64,000 nucleotides of DNA, from assembly GCF_009915685.1 (NCBI RefSeq), contig NZ_JAABLP010000003.1; one strand, written 5' to 3'. Each line of letters begins with the position of its first letter. The stretch's first letter is position 1. This DNA comes from Pannonibacter tanglangensis (GTDB lineage: Bacteria; Pseudomonadota; Alphaproteobacteria; Rhizobiales; Stappiaceae). The notes under the pieces were generated by a model, which did no database searches, was not told where the DNA came from, and saw nothing but the letters and a program-made list of their open reading frames with translations. This document shows positions 34,688 to 42,857 of the stretch, piece after piece. The position numbers and the translations under genes were made by a program.

Positions 34688-34736
34688 TGTCCGGTCCCTT
34701 TTCTGTGCTGCACATGTGTGCGGGGCTGCGGCCATG

Positions 34737-35504
34737 TCACTGGGCTCCTGCCTGGCTCGAGACCCCGTACTTGACGAAGCTGACGCCGCCGCGGCCGGTG
34801 GTCTGTTCCGGCCCGCTGTCGGCGGAATCCTGGGCGCTGCGCAGGGCGAGCGAGATCTTGCCGAGCTGCTGCGCCAGCGAGACGGTCTCGGCCTGCTGCG
34901 GCGACAGTTCCAGCGTCGCGGTGCGGTCGGGCTGCAGCGTCTTCTCTGCCTGTTCGCCGGCAGTGGTGGTGTCGATGGCGAGCACGCGGACATTCTCGAG
35001 GATCGTCTCGGACGACACGCGCGAGCTGCCCTCCGAGCCCTTGGTGAGGATCACGTCCACCTTGTCGCCCGGCAGGATGAAGCCGCCGGCCGTCGTCTCG
35101 GCTTCGACCGCAACCGCAATGGCCCGCATGCCCTTCGGCAGGATGGCGGCCATGAAGCCGCGCTCGGTGTTGATGAGACGCTGTTCGCGGATCGGCTCGC
35201 CGACATAGATCGGGGCCTTGGCAATCTGGCCGACCAGCGTCTGCTCGGCATCGGGCTGGCTTTCGCGGGTGATTGCCCCTTGCGGCACGACTTCGATCGG
35301 CCAGTCAACCCAGCTCAGGTCCGTGGCCTGGATCTGGTCGCCGAGCTTGATGTCACGGGTGGAGACGAGCACCGGCAAGGTGGATGGAGCCACGGCCTGC
35401 GTGTCCTCGGCCACATCGGCAGGGCCAGAATCCATCACCATGCGCGCGGCCAGCAGGCCAGCGCCCAAGGCGACACCCAGCACCAAGAGGCGAGCATATC
35501 TCAT
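34737..35504 (-). CDS. cpaB: Flp pilus assembly protein CpaB (RcpC)
   Basis: Periplasmic, membrane-anchored protein of 255 residues. An N-terminal helix MRYARLLVLGVALGAGLLAA precedes a SAF/AFP-like domain (about 45-110; LPVLVSTRDIKLGDQIQATD and the RcpC motif MRAIAVAVEAETTAGGFILP). RcpC/CpaB proteins help pilus export by contacting the secretin and peptidoglycan. It is the first gene of the cpaB-to-tadC run, 49 bases before cpaC. The 219-base gap between it and cpaA suggests its own promoter, but I found no convincing -35/-10 pair. Confidence 0.93.
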   Translation of the reverse strand: MRYARLLVLGVALGAGLLAARMVMDSGPADVAEDTQAVAPSTLPVLVSTRDIKLGDQIQATDLSWVDWPIEVVPQGAITRESQPDAEQTLVGQIAKAPIYVGEPIREQRLINTERGFMAAILPKGMRAIAVAVEAETTAGGFILPGDKVDVILTKGSEGSSRVSSETILENVRVLAIDTTTAGEQAEKTLQPDRTATLELSPQQAETVSLAQQLGKISLALRSAQDSADSGPEQTTGRGGVSFVKYGVSSQAGAQ

Positions 35505-35633
35505 CGCAAACCACCCAAACAGAAAACGCCACGGATTGCGTTCTGTCGTAATGTGGGTGCGAAATGGTCAAAACATGGTTAATCGTTACTGATCAGATTT
35601 GGTTAACGCATCTTAATACTGATAAACGACTTA

Positions 35634-35660
35634 TGACCTGCCATTGCGACAGGTCATTTT
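35634..35660. terminator. Hairpin between cpaA and cpaB
   Basis: Arms TGACCTG (35634-35640) and CAGGTCA (35650-35656) around a 9-nt loop. The T run follows on the plus strand (35657-35660), whereas cpaA, the gene that ends nearby, is on the minus strand, where the hairpin is not followed by T. It is therefore a weak candidate terminator for cpaA; its role is uncertain. Confidence 0.4.
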
Positions 35661-35723
35661 ACGCCCGATGGACATGGGAGGATCAGGATGCGTCCGGCGC
35701 GCGCCGTCCGGGGCCGGTGCGTC

Positions 35724-36248
35724 TCAGTTGGCGAGCGGCGCGAACCAGGCCGTCATCGGATAGACGTGCAGCGCGCCCGCGGCAATGGCGATGCCGTAAG
35801 GGATGCCGGTGCGATAGTCATGGAAGCGCAAGGCCCATTCCTGACGGGCGAGCGGCGCCGGCAGATAGGGCATCTGGCGGAAGGCGATCATGGCGAAGAT
35901 CACCAGCAAGCCGTAGGCCGACGTCAGCGCAGCAAAGTAAAGAAGATTGATGTTGAAGCCGATCCAGAGCGCGATCGCGCTCGCAACCTTGGCGTCGCCT
36001 CCGCCCATCCAGCCGGCCGCGAACATGCCGAAGGTGACGGTGAGCACCAGAGCGCCAGCCAGAAGATGCCAGCCCACCTGCTCGAGCGGCATGCCGACGG
36101 CCGCCGCCATGACCACGAAGCAGCCGACCAGCAGCAGCGAGACGCGGTTCGGGATCGTCATGGTCAGGAAATCGGACGCCGCAGCAAAGGCAACCAGCGT
36201 CGGAAAGATCACGAGAATGGCAGCTTCGAGCATCGACAAATCCAACAT
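35724..36248 (-). CDS. cpaA: Flp prepilin peptidase CpaA (TadV, A24A)
   Basis: Aspartic prepilin peptidase that removes the Flp leader. The 174-residue polytopic protein has the first catalytic aspartate in FAAASDFLTMTIPNRV (about residue 26) and the second in the GxGD motif, here GGGDAKVASAIALW. It lacks the methylase domain, as usual for TadV-type enzymes. A second methionine at 36233 is possible. It follows flp by 91 bases, but two hairpins lie in that gap, so most pilin transcripts probably end before cpaA. Confidence 0.93.
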   Translation of the reverse strand: MLDLSMLEAAILVIFPTLVAFAAASDFLTMTIPNRVSLLLVGCFVVMAAAVGMPLEQVGWHLLAGALVLTVTFGMFAAGWMGGGDAKVASAIALWIGFNINLLYFAALTSAYGLLVIFAMIAFRQMPYLPAPLARQEWALRFHDYRTGIPYGIAIAAGALHVYPMTAWFAPLAN

Positions 36249-36263
36249 GCGGGATCCGGAGAC

Positions 36264-36318
36264 AAAAAAGGCGAGGAAGATCCCCGCCGTCCTGTCCGCC
36301 CGGGCGAACCGGGCGGAC
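36264..36318 (-). terminator. Two consecutive hairpins between flp and cpaA, second one a terminator
   Basis: Read in the direction of transcription (minus strand): first a perfect 10-bp stem GTCCGCCCGG/CCGGGCGGAC (36294-36318) with a 5-nt loop, then an 8-pair stem GGCGGGGA/TCCTCGCC (36270-36288, one G-T pair) with a 3-nt loop followed by six T (36264-36269). The second is a good intrinsic terminator; the first could stabilise the 3' end of the pilin mRNA. Confidence 0.75.
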
Positions 36319-36339
36319 TGAGAACTGCTTGCGACCGGC

Positions 36340-36516
36340 TTACTTGGCCTGGGTCTTCAGCTTGTCGGAGATACGGGTAAACAGGTTACCAATCTCGGTG
36401 CCGAGGGCGGTGGCGCCGGCGATGATCGCCAGGCCGATCAGAGCGGCGATCAGGCCGTACTCGATTGCGGTCGCGCCAGACTCATCCTTGGCAAAGCGAG
36501 CGAAAATGTTCTTCAT
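36340..36516 (-). CDS. flp: Flp-type pilin subunit
   Basis: Major Flp/Fap pilin of 58 residues, short enough to be missed by length cut-offs. The sequence MKNIFARFAKDESGATAIEY followed by GLIAALIGLAIIAGATALG shows a basic leader, the cleavage site after Gly14 (G|ATAIEYGLIAA) and glutamate at mature position 5, with a single hydrophobic helix. This is the substrate of CpaA and the structural unit of the pilus built by the flanking cpa/tad genes. It is followed by strong hairpins and preceded by an AT-rich region holding the likely promoters for both directions. Confidence 0.97.
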   Translation of the reverse strand: MKNIFARFAKDESGATAIEYGLIAALIGLAIIAGATALGTEIGNLFTRISDKLKTQAK

Positions 36517-36895
36517 GGTTTGCTCCTAGTCACATGGTTTGACAGCTCTGTCCGCCGACCTTGTCTCCAGCCGTTCGAACATGATGCCAACATAGGCCGC
36601 AGTTCTTTCGATCTCGTTAAAATTGTCCGCATCGATGCTTGTGTTTTCTGACATTACCGTTTTGGTTAAACCTCGATTACTTTAAATGATAGAATTTTAC
36701 TTATTTTGTATTCATTAAGGATAAATCTTGCCTCTGCGTCCGAAATATCTCAATTGAATCAAAGCCGTTGCGGAGTTCGTCGGGCAATGACCGGCGGCCG
36801 TTAGGGCTTCGTTCACCAAACCGCGTCAGGATTTGGAGGATGAAACGGGTGCCACAGACGCGTGGCCCGACGACCAGGCTGTTAACGGAGCGACC
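36517..36895. promoter_or_regulatory. AT-rich divergent control region between flp and the secretin-N-domain gene
   Basis: The 379 bases contain no gene I can support. The middle part (about 36600-36740) is far richer in A and T than the rest of the window, including runs such as TTTAAATGATAGAATTTTAC. It must hold the promoters for flp (leftward) and the 36896 gene (rightward). I could not choose a specific -35/-10 pair. The low GC may mark binding by nucleoid proteins or regulators. Confidence 0.5.
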
Positions 36896-37372
36896 ATGTT
36901 TGGCCCAGCGAAGACGCCAGCTGCCCTAAAGGCACTTGCAATTCTCGCCCCCGCTCTCTGGGCAGGCACTGCCCTTGCGGACGCGGAGCCGGTGAATGTC
37001 TTTGTCGACCGGGCAAAGGTGTTCAAGATCCAGCAGCCCGCAGACACGGTGATCGTGGGCAATCCGATGATCGCCGATGTCACCATGCATGACCGCTTCA
37101 CGGTGGTGGTGACGGGCAAGACGGCCGGCAGCACCAACCTCATCATTCTCGACAAGGACTCCAAGCCGATCATCGACGAGCTGATCAATGTCGGCCCGTC
37201 GTCGACCGACCTTGTCACCGTCCTGCGCGGCACGGCGCGGTCCACTCTCGCCTGCGCGCCCTACTGCGACGCCACCGCCCAGGTCGGCGATGACAAGGAC
37301 GCGTTCGAGATCACGTCGAAGCAGATGACGACGCGCGACCAGATGGCCAGGGGAGCCGCCGGCGGACAATGA
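36896..37372 (+). CDS. Stand-alone pilus/secretin N-domain protein, exported
   Basis: A 158-residue exported protein. After a signal peptide (ALKALAILAPALWAGTALAD) it consists almost wholly of the pilus-and-secretin N domain (about residues 30-100: VNVFVDRAKVFKIQQPADTV, VVVTGKTAGSTNLIILDKDS), the same domain found at the start of CpaC, but without BON or secretin parts. A cysteine pair in LACAPYCDATA may form a disulfide. The start follows GGAG by five bases. It overlaps the next gene, a TadE-like pseudopilin, by four bases. Proposed role: periplasmic accessory of the Tad secretin; this is inferred. Confidence 0.85.
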   Translation: MFGPAKTPAALKALAILAPALWAGTALADAEPVNVFVDRAKVFKIQQPADTVIVGNPMIADVTMHDRFTVVVTGKTAGSTNLIILDKDSKPIIDELINVGPSSTDLVTVLRGTARSTLACAPYCDATAQVGDDKDAFEITSKQMTTRDQMARGAAGGQ

Positions 37373-37953
37373 CGCAGGACCCGTTCCGCCCCGAGGGCCC
37401 GTCCGGGCCGCTGCCGACCGCCCGCCCCGGGCGGCGCTGGCGGCTGTTCGCCCGCGACCGCAGCGGCACGACGGCGATCGAGTTCGCCATTCTCGGCATT
37501 CCCTTCCTCGTGCTGATCGGCGGCATCCTGGAATTCGGCGTCTGCTTCCTCGTCAACCGGACGCTGGACAACGCGATGATGGAAAGCGCGCGCCTGATCA
37601 AGACGGGGCAGGCCCAGACGATGGGCTTCGACAAGGCCGCCTTCAAGGCCGACGTCTGCGACCGGCTGACGACCATGCTGTGCGACAATGCAAGGCTGGA
37701 AATCGACGTGCGGACCTTCGACAACTTCGGCCAGATCTCCGACCTGCCGCCGATGGTCGGCGTCGACGGCAATTTCGGGGCCGGGCTCGGCTACACCGAG
37801 AGCGGGCCAGGGCAAATCATCGTGGCCCGCGCCGTCTATGCCTGGCCGATGGCCAGCTCGCTGCTGGCGACCAGCCCCGCAGATGCCGGCGGCAAGCGCT
37901 ACCTCTATTCGACGCAAGTGTTCCGCAACGAGCCGTTCCAGACCGGAAACTGA
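37369..37953 (+). CDS. TadE/TadG-family pseudopilin (first copy)
   Basis: A 194-residue protein with a basic N-terminus, then the TadE-like segment RSGTTAIEFAILGIPFLVLI (about residues 32-51) with the Phe-Glu-like EF in place of the pilin EY, and a periplasmic C-terminal domain. TadE and TadF are minor pseudopilins cleaved by TadV before assembly. Two cysteines (VCDRLTTMLCDN) may pair. It begins inside the stop of the secretin-N-domain gene (ATGA) and is 24 bases before a second TadE-like gene. Confidence 0.9.
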   Translation: MTQDPFRPEGPSGPLPTARPGRRWRLFARDRSGTTAIEFAILGIPFLVLIGGILEFGVCFLVNRTLDNAMMESARLIKTGQAQTMGFDKAAFKADVCDRLTTMLCDNARLEIDVRTFDNFGQISDLPPMVGVDGNFGAGLGYTESGPGQIIVARAVYAWPMASSLLATSPADAGGKRYLYSTQVFRNEPFQTGN

Positions 37954-37977
37954 GCCAGACAACAAGGGTCCGGAAGC

Positions 37978-38538
37978 ATGAGTGCGCGCCGCCGACTGAA
38001 GAGTTTCAAGTCCGACAAGCGCGGGGTGGCCGCAGTCGAGTTCGCGCTGCTGCTGCCGATGCTGCTCATCATCCTGATCGGCATGGCAGAGACGACCGAA
38101 GCGCTGAACTTCAAGCGGAAGCTTGGCCAGACGGCCAGCTCGCTCGCGGACCTGGTGTCGCAGGCGGAATCGATCTCGCGGGCCGAAATCAGCGATCTCA
38201 ACGTCGCCACCAAGTGGATCATGGACCCCTTCCCGACCACCGGCATCACCACCGTGACCGCGAGCGTGCAGTTTGACGCCACCGGCAAGGCACGGGTGGC
38301 CTGGAGCGTGGACGAGAAGGGCGGTACGCCCTGGGCCACCGGCAGCACGCCGCCGGTCGCGATCCCGGCCGGCCTGAACCGCCCCAACACCACGACGATC
38401 GTGAGCCTGGTCAAGGGCACCTACACGCCGATGTTTGCGGGGCTTGTCACCAACATCTTCCCGCGCGCCGGCACGATCCCGATGGAAGACATCTTCTTCC
38501 TGCGACCCCGCTTCACCGAGGCCGTGGTCCTGAACTGA
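37978..38538 (+). CDS. TadE/TadG-family pseudopilin (second copy)
   Basis: A 186-residue protein with a TadE-like N-terminus: basic residues, then KRGVAAVEFALLLPMLLIIL (about residues 14-33) containing the processing-type glutamate at position 5 after the glycine. The rest is a soluble periplasmic domain. With the preceding gene it forms the likely TadE/TadF pair. No large vWA-containing TadG is present downstream; the next gene belongs to carbon metabolism, so a TadG, if present, is elsewhere. Confidence 0.9.
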   Translation: MSARRRLKSFKSDKRGVAAVEFALLLPMLLIILIGMAETTEALNFKRKLGQTASSLADLVSQAESISRAEISDLNVATKWIMDPFPTTGITTVTASVQFDATGKARVAWSVDEKGGTPWATGSTPPVAIPAGLNRPNTTTIVSLVKGTYTPMFAGLVTNIFPRAGTIPMEDIFFLRPRFTEAVVLN

Positions 38539-38643
38539 CACGGCACGCGGCCGACCGACGCAGCCCGCAACCCTGCGCACCCGGGACAGGGGCGGCCCGC
38601 GGCACTCCGCTCCCCCATGCGGCATGGGCGGCGCCGGCCTGCG

Positions 38644-38769
38644 CCTGGCCTCGCCCCGTCCCTGGCCCCGTGCCTGGCCCCGTCCCTGGCAAGACGCGAT
38701 TGCATTGCGGGCCTTTTCGCCGTGTCTTTGCCCTGTGTCTTTGCGCTGTGTCTTTGCGCTGTGTCATGG
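38644..38769. repeat. Two short tandem repeats in the gap before the MaoC-Pta gene
   Basis: In the 312-base gap 38539-38850 I see no gene. At about 38644-38690 a 12-nt unit, CCTGGCCCCGTC, occurs about three times with a longer first copy. At 38722-38769 a 13-nt unit, GTGTCTTTGCGCT, occurs three times and starts a fourth. Neither unit is a hairpin. They have the look of slippage repeats. Confidence 0.65.
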
Positions 38770-38850
38770 GGCTCTAATCAAGCTGCGCGATAAACAGCGG
38801 GCGGACGCTCCTCCCGGCGCCGCACGTGACACAGCGAAAGAGCAAGGCTG

Positions 38851-40266
38851 ATGGCCAGCAACAAGACCTATGACCAGATCTCGGTCGGCGACAGCGCAAC
38901 CGTGACCCGCGTCTGCACGGCGAATGACCTCTACATCTTCGCCCATGCCTCGGGGAACACCAACCCGCTGCACCTGCCCAACACCGACTGGACCGGCGAC
39001 GGCAAGATCGACCCGCCGTTCGCGCCGTCCATGTGGATCGGTGCGCTGATCTCCGCTGTCCTCGGCAACATCCTGCCGGGCCCCGGCACGGTGTATCGCA
39101 GCCAGAGCTTCACCTTCCACAACCGGGTGATCCTCGGCGACACGCTGACCGTCTCGGTGACCGTGCTCGCCAAGGAAGCCGACCGGCTGGTGCGGCTGGC
39201 CACGCGGGTCAGCCGGGCCGACGGCACGCCGGTTGCAGACGGCCTCGCGGAGGTGACCGCGCCGGACCAGACCATCACCTTCGACATGACCGACCTGCCG
39301 GCCCTGCTGGTGGAACGGCACCAGCATTTCGACCGGCTGATCGGCTATGCCCGGCTGCTGCCGTCGCTGACCACCGCCGTGATCGCCCCCGATGACGCAA
39401 ACTCGCTCGGCGGGGCGCTGCTGGCGGCGCGCGAGGGGCTGATCCGGCCGGTGCTGATCGGCGCCCGCTCCCGCATCGAGGCGGCGGCCGCCGCGCTGCA
39501 CGAGACGCTCGACGGGATCGAGATCATCGACATTGCCGACGAGTCCGAGGCGGCAGCGCGCGGCGTGGCCATGGTGCACGAGGGCCGCGTCGGCGCGGTG
39601 ATGAAGGGTCACCTGCACACCGACCACCTGCTGCATCACGTGGTCAAGCGCGATGGCGGGCTGCGCACCAGCCGGCGGATCAGCCATGTGTTCGTGATGG
39701 ATGTGCCCGGCCGCAAGACGCCGGTGATCATCTCCGATGCGGCGATCAACATCGCTCCCGACCTCATGACCAAGGTCGACATCATCCAGAACGCCATCAA
39801 CGTCGGGCTGGCCATCGGCATGGACCTGCCGAAGGTCGGCATCCTGTCGGCCATCGAGACGGTCAATCCGGCCATTCCCTCCAGCCTCGATGCGGCGGTG
39901 CTGTCCAAGATGGCCGAGCGCGGGCAGATCACCGGCGGGCTGGTGGACGGGCCGCTGGCGATGGACAATGCCATCGACCTGCAGGCCGCCCGCACCAAGG
40001 GCATCACCTCGCTGGTCGCCGGCCAGGCGGAGGTGCTGATCGTGCCGAACCTGGAATCCGGCAACATGCTGGCCAAGGAGCTGACCTTCATCGCCCATGC
40101 GGAAGCAGCCGGGCTGGTGATCGGCGCCAAGGTACCGGTGATGCTGACCAGCCGCTCGGATGACGACCGGGCGCGGCTGGCCTCCTGCGCGCTGGCGCTG
40201 CTTTACGACCACTGGCTGCGCACGGGCAAGACGGCGGTGACGGGCGAGCTGGGGGCGGCGGAATGA
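38851..40266 (+). CDS. Bifunctional enoyl-CoA hydratase (MaoC) / phosphate acetyltransferase fusion
   Basis: A 471-residue two-domain protein. Residues about 1-150 form a hot-dog MaoC dehydratase, with LYIFAHASGNTNPLHLPNTD matching the R-hydratase active region. Residues about 160-471 are a phosphate acetyl/butyryltransferase, including NVGLAIGMDLPKVGILSAIE and the segment AGQAEVLIVPNLESGNMLAK. Such fusions are annotated in many alphaproteobacteria beside an acetate/propionate kinase. The predicted role is conversion of short-chain acyl-CoA to acyl phosphate, with a hydration step that may feed fatty-acid or polyhydroxyalkanoate routes. The kinase gene starts within its stop codon (ATGA). Confidence 0.9.
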   Translation: MASNKTYDQISVGDSATVTRVCTANDLYIFAHASGNTNPLHLPNTDWTGDGKIDPPFAPSMWIGALISAVLGNILPGPGTVYRSQSFTFHNRVILGDTLTVSVTVLAKEADRLVRLATRVSRADGTPVADGLAEVTAPDQTITFDMTDLPALLVERHQHFDRLIGYARLLPSLTTAVIAPDDANSLGGALLAAREGLIRPVLIGARSRIEAAAAALHETLDGIEIIDIADESEAAARGVAMVHEGRVGAVMKGHLHTDHLLHHVVKRDGGLRTSRRISHVFVMDVPGRKTPVIISDAAINIAPDLMTKVDIIQNAINVGLAIGMDLPKVGILSAIETVNPAIPSSLDAAVLSKMAERGQITGGLVDGPLAMDNAIDLQAARTKGITSLVAGQAEVLIVPNLESGNMLAKELTFIAHAEAAGLVIGAKVPVMLTSRSDDDRARLASCALALLYDHWLRTGKTAVTGELGAAE

Positions 40267-41468
40267 GCGGCGCGGGCGCGACCGGCGCGGCCGTGATCCT
40301 CGTTCTCAACGCGGGCTCCTCGTCGATCAAGTTCGATCTCTATGCCGGGACGCGCGAGCTGATCCGCGGCCAGATCGAGGGTCTCGGTGCCCATCCGCGG
40401 CTCAGGGCCGAGCGGCCGGGCGACGCCACGGTCACCGCAGCCGACCTGTCGCGGGATCTTTCCCCGGCGGAGGCCGGCGACCACGCCGGGGCGCTCGGCG
40501 TGCTCCTGGAACTGATCCGGGGGACGCTGCCGGGTCTTGAGGTTCAGGCGGTGGGGCACCGGGTGGTGCATGGCGGCATCCGCCACGAGGCCCCGGTGCG
40601 CGTGGACGGGGCGGTGATGGCGGAGCTGGAGCGGCTGGTGCCGCTGGCGCCGCTGCACCAGCCGCACAACCTGGCCGGCATTGCCGCAGCGCGGCAGGCC
40701 TTTCCCGAGGCGATGCAGGTGGCCTGTTTCGACACGGCCTTCCACCGCGCCCACCCCTGGGTCAACGACACCTTCGCCCTGCCGCTGGCGCTCTATGACG
40801 AGGGCGTGCGGCGCTACGGCTTCCACGGCCTGTCCTACGAATACATCACCGAGCATCTGCGCCAGACGATGCCGGAGGCCGCAGCAGGCCGGCTCGTAGT
40901 GGCGCATCTGGGCAATGGCGCGTCGATGTGCGCGATCAACGGCGGGCGCAGCATCGGCTCGACGATGGGCTTCACCGCCCTCGACGGCCTGCCGATGGGC
41001 ACGCGCTGCGGCCAGCTGGACCCGGGGGTGGTGCTCTACCTGATTCAGGAAAAGGGCATGGATGCGGCCGCCATCTCGGACCTGCTGTACAAGCAGTCCG
41101 GGCTGAAGGGCCTCTCCGGCCTGTCGCAGGACATGCGCGAGCTGGAAGCGGCCGGAACGCCCGAGGCGCAGCGGGCAATCGACTATTTCGTCTTCCGCGT
41201 CCGGCGCGAACTGGGCGCCATGGCGGCGATCCTGTCGGGGCTGGACACGCTGGTCTTCACCGGCGGCATCGGCGAGAACGCCGCCACGGTGCGCGCGGCC
41301 GTCTGCCGCGATCTCGGCTGGCTCGGCGTGGAGCTGGACGAGGCGCGCAACGCCGCGCGCGAGACGGTGATCTCCGGCGCCGGTTCGCGGGTGCAGGTGC
41401 TGGTGCTGCGCACCAACGAGGAAGAGATGATCCGCCGCCACACGGCCGCACTGCTGGCACCAGGCTGA
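40263..41468 (+). CDS. ackA: Acetate/propionate kinase family protein
   Basis: A 401-residue ASKHA-fold kinase. Signature 1, VLNAGSSSIKFDLY, lies at about residues 13-26; signature 2 is near GHRVVHGGIRHEAP (about residue 98). The active-site region VAHLGNGASMCAINGGRSIG and the C-terminal FTGGIGENA complete the set. It makes ATP and acetate (or propionate) from acyl phosphate, and the reverse. It overlaps the MaoC-Pta gene by four bases, so the Pta and kinase steps are coupled. The substrate preference between acetate and propionate is not readable. Confidence 0.94.
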   Translation: MSGAGATGAAVILVLNAGSSSIKFDLYAGTRELIRGQIEGLGAHPRLRAERPGDATVTAADLSRDLSPAEAGDHAGALGVLLELIRGTLPGLEVQAVGHRVVHGGIRHEAPVRVDGAVMAELERLVPLAPLHQPHNLAGIAAARQAFPEAMQVACFDTAFHRAHPWVNDTFALPLALYDEGVRRYGFHGLSYEYITEHLRQTMPEAAAGRLVVAHLGNGASMCAINGGRSIGSTMGFTALDGLPMGTRCGQLDPGVVLYLIQEKGMDAAAISDLLYKQSGLKGLSGLSQDMRELEAAGTPEAQRAIDYFVFRVRRELGAMAAILSGLDTLVFTGGIGENAATVRAAVCRDLGWLGVELDEARNAARETVISGAGSRVQVLVLRTNEEEMIRRHTAALLAPG

Positions 41469-41624
41469 GGCCCGAGACGCCGGACGCCCGAGCCCCCGAG
41501 GCCTGAGCGGGGTGGCAAGAGCCGGGTGGCGACCGTCACCCGGCTGGCGCGACGGATCGGGCGGCAACGACATTGCTTCGACGCCCCTCCCCCGGCGCTC
41601 TGGGCCCCGCGGGAGGAACTGGGC

Positions 41625-42764
41625 TTACGGCTGGGCGAGCGGCGTCGCTTGCGGGATCTCGGCAGGGAGCTGGCCCGGAAGCTGGCCGGGGACCTGGCCG
41701 GGGACCTGGGGCGCGGCCGGCATGGCCGGCGGCGGGGGAGCCGCGGCGCGGGCAAGGCGGGTCAGCAGGGCTTGCGCCTCCGGCCGGTAGGGCAGCAAGG
41801 TGCCGGCGACGGCTGCGGCGTCGGTGACGGCATAGCCGCCGCCGAAGTCGGGCTCGATGGCGAAATAGGCGCCCGGCGCGTCGTCGGCGAGGGTGGAGAG
41901 CACCGAACGCAGCCTTGCCCGGAGCGCCGGCGACAGATCCGTGCGTGCCGCCATCACCGCATAAGGCAGGCGCGGCGACCGCCAGACAACGGCAATGCGG
42001 TCCATGTCGAGCCGGGTGGACAGGAACGCCTCGTTGAGCGTGCCGGCGGAATAGCCGAACTCCGGATCGCCGATCAGGGTGGACCAGACCAGCGCCCCCT
42101 CGACGCGGCCGTCGAACAGGGCGCGCAGGCCTTCGCGCGGGCCTTCAACGCGGACCAGCGCGGAAAAGAAGCGGGCCGGGTCGATGCCCTCCTGCGCCAG
42201 ACCGGCCAACGGCATGCGGAAGGCGGCCGTCGCGGCGGGATCGCCAATGGCAAGACGGCCTCCGGAGAGCGCAGCCAGCGTCGCAGCCTCGGCGGCGCGG
42301 GTGACGAGCACGGCGTGGAAGCCCTCCGCCCCCTCGCCGTCGCGCGGCACGACCAGCGGATCAAGACAGGCACAGGCCGTCTCGGCCGCGCCATAGGCCG
42401 AGGCGGACAGGCGCATGAGGTCGATGTCGCCGCGCACCAGCGCATCCGTCGCCGCGCCGAGCGTGTCCATGAGAAACAGGTCAACCGGCTGGGCCAGGCG
42501 GTACTGCAGCTCCTCGCGGAAGGGCTCGACCCGCTCCCGCACGCCCTCCTCCGCACCGGTGACGACACCAAGGCGCAGGCGCTGGCCGGCGGACAGCGGC
42601 GCCCCGGCGCCGGCTGCCGGCAGACGTCCCGTGTCGCCGACGGCAGAGGGATCAAGCCCCCCGGCATCGGGGACGAGTGGCGTCAGGCCCTCGGCCAGCC
42701 CGAGCACCGGCAGGGCCAGAAGACCCAGGACGGCGACGATGACAGGGCGAAGCGAAGCGGTCAT
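41625..42764 (-). CDS. PhnD-like phosphate/phosphonate ABC substrate-binding protein, orphan
   Basis: A 379-residue exported protein. A signal peptide (VIVAVLGLLALPVLGLAEGL) leads to a periplasmic-binding domain of the PhnD family: LRLGVVTGAEEGVRERVEPF, GDIDLMRLSASAYGAAETAC, and VWSTLIGDPEFGYSAGTLNE. No permease or ATPase genes are adjacent, so it is an orphan. The last about 45 residues are Pro/Ala-rich with the repeat PGQVPGQLPGQLP, an unusual extension for a binding protein. It is convergent with ackA and divergent from a HAD phosphatase gene. The ligand could be a phosphonate, phosphite or another oxyanion. Confidence 0.82.
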   Translation of the reverse strand: MTASLRPVIVAVLGLLALPVLGLAEGLTPLVPDAGGLDPSAVGDTGRLPAAGAGAPLSAGQRLRLGVVTGAEEGVRERVEPFREELQYRLAQPVDLFLMDTLGAATDALVRGDIDLMRLSASAYGAAETACACLDPLVVPRDGEGAEGFHAVLVTRAAEAATLAALSGGRLAIGDPAATAAFRMPLAGLAQEGIDPARFFSALVRVEGPREGLRALFDGRVEGALVWSTLIGDPEFGYSAGTLNEAFLSTRLDMDRIAVVWRSPRLPYAVMAARTDLSPALRARLRSVLSTLADDAPGAYFAIEPDFGGGYAVTDAAAVAGTLLPYRPEAQALLTRLARAAAPPPPAMPAAPQVPGQVPGQLPGQLPAEIPQATPLAQP

Positions 42765-42857
42765 GCTGCGGCCACGAGTTCTGATTCCCGCCCCATCCTA
42801 CACTGCCCCCGCCCGCGCTGGCGATGCCGGGCCGGCCAGCCAACCCCGAGGTTTCCC

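Noticed and set aside
36541..36600. tRNA-like sequence suggested by GTTCGAA
   Set aside because: No acceptor or anticodon stems can be paired around it.
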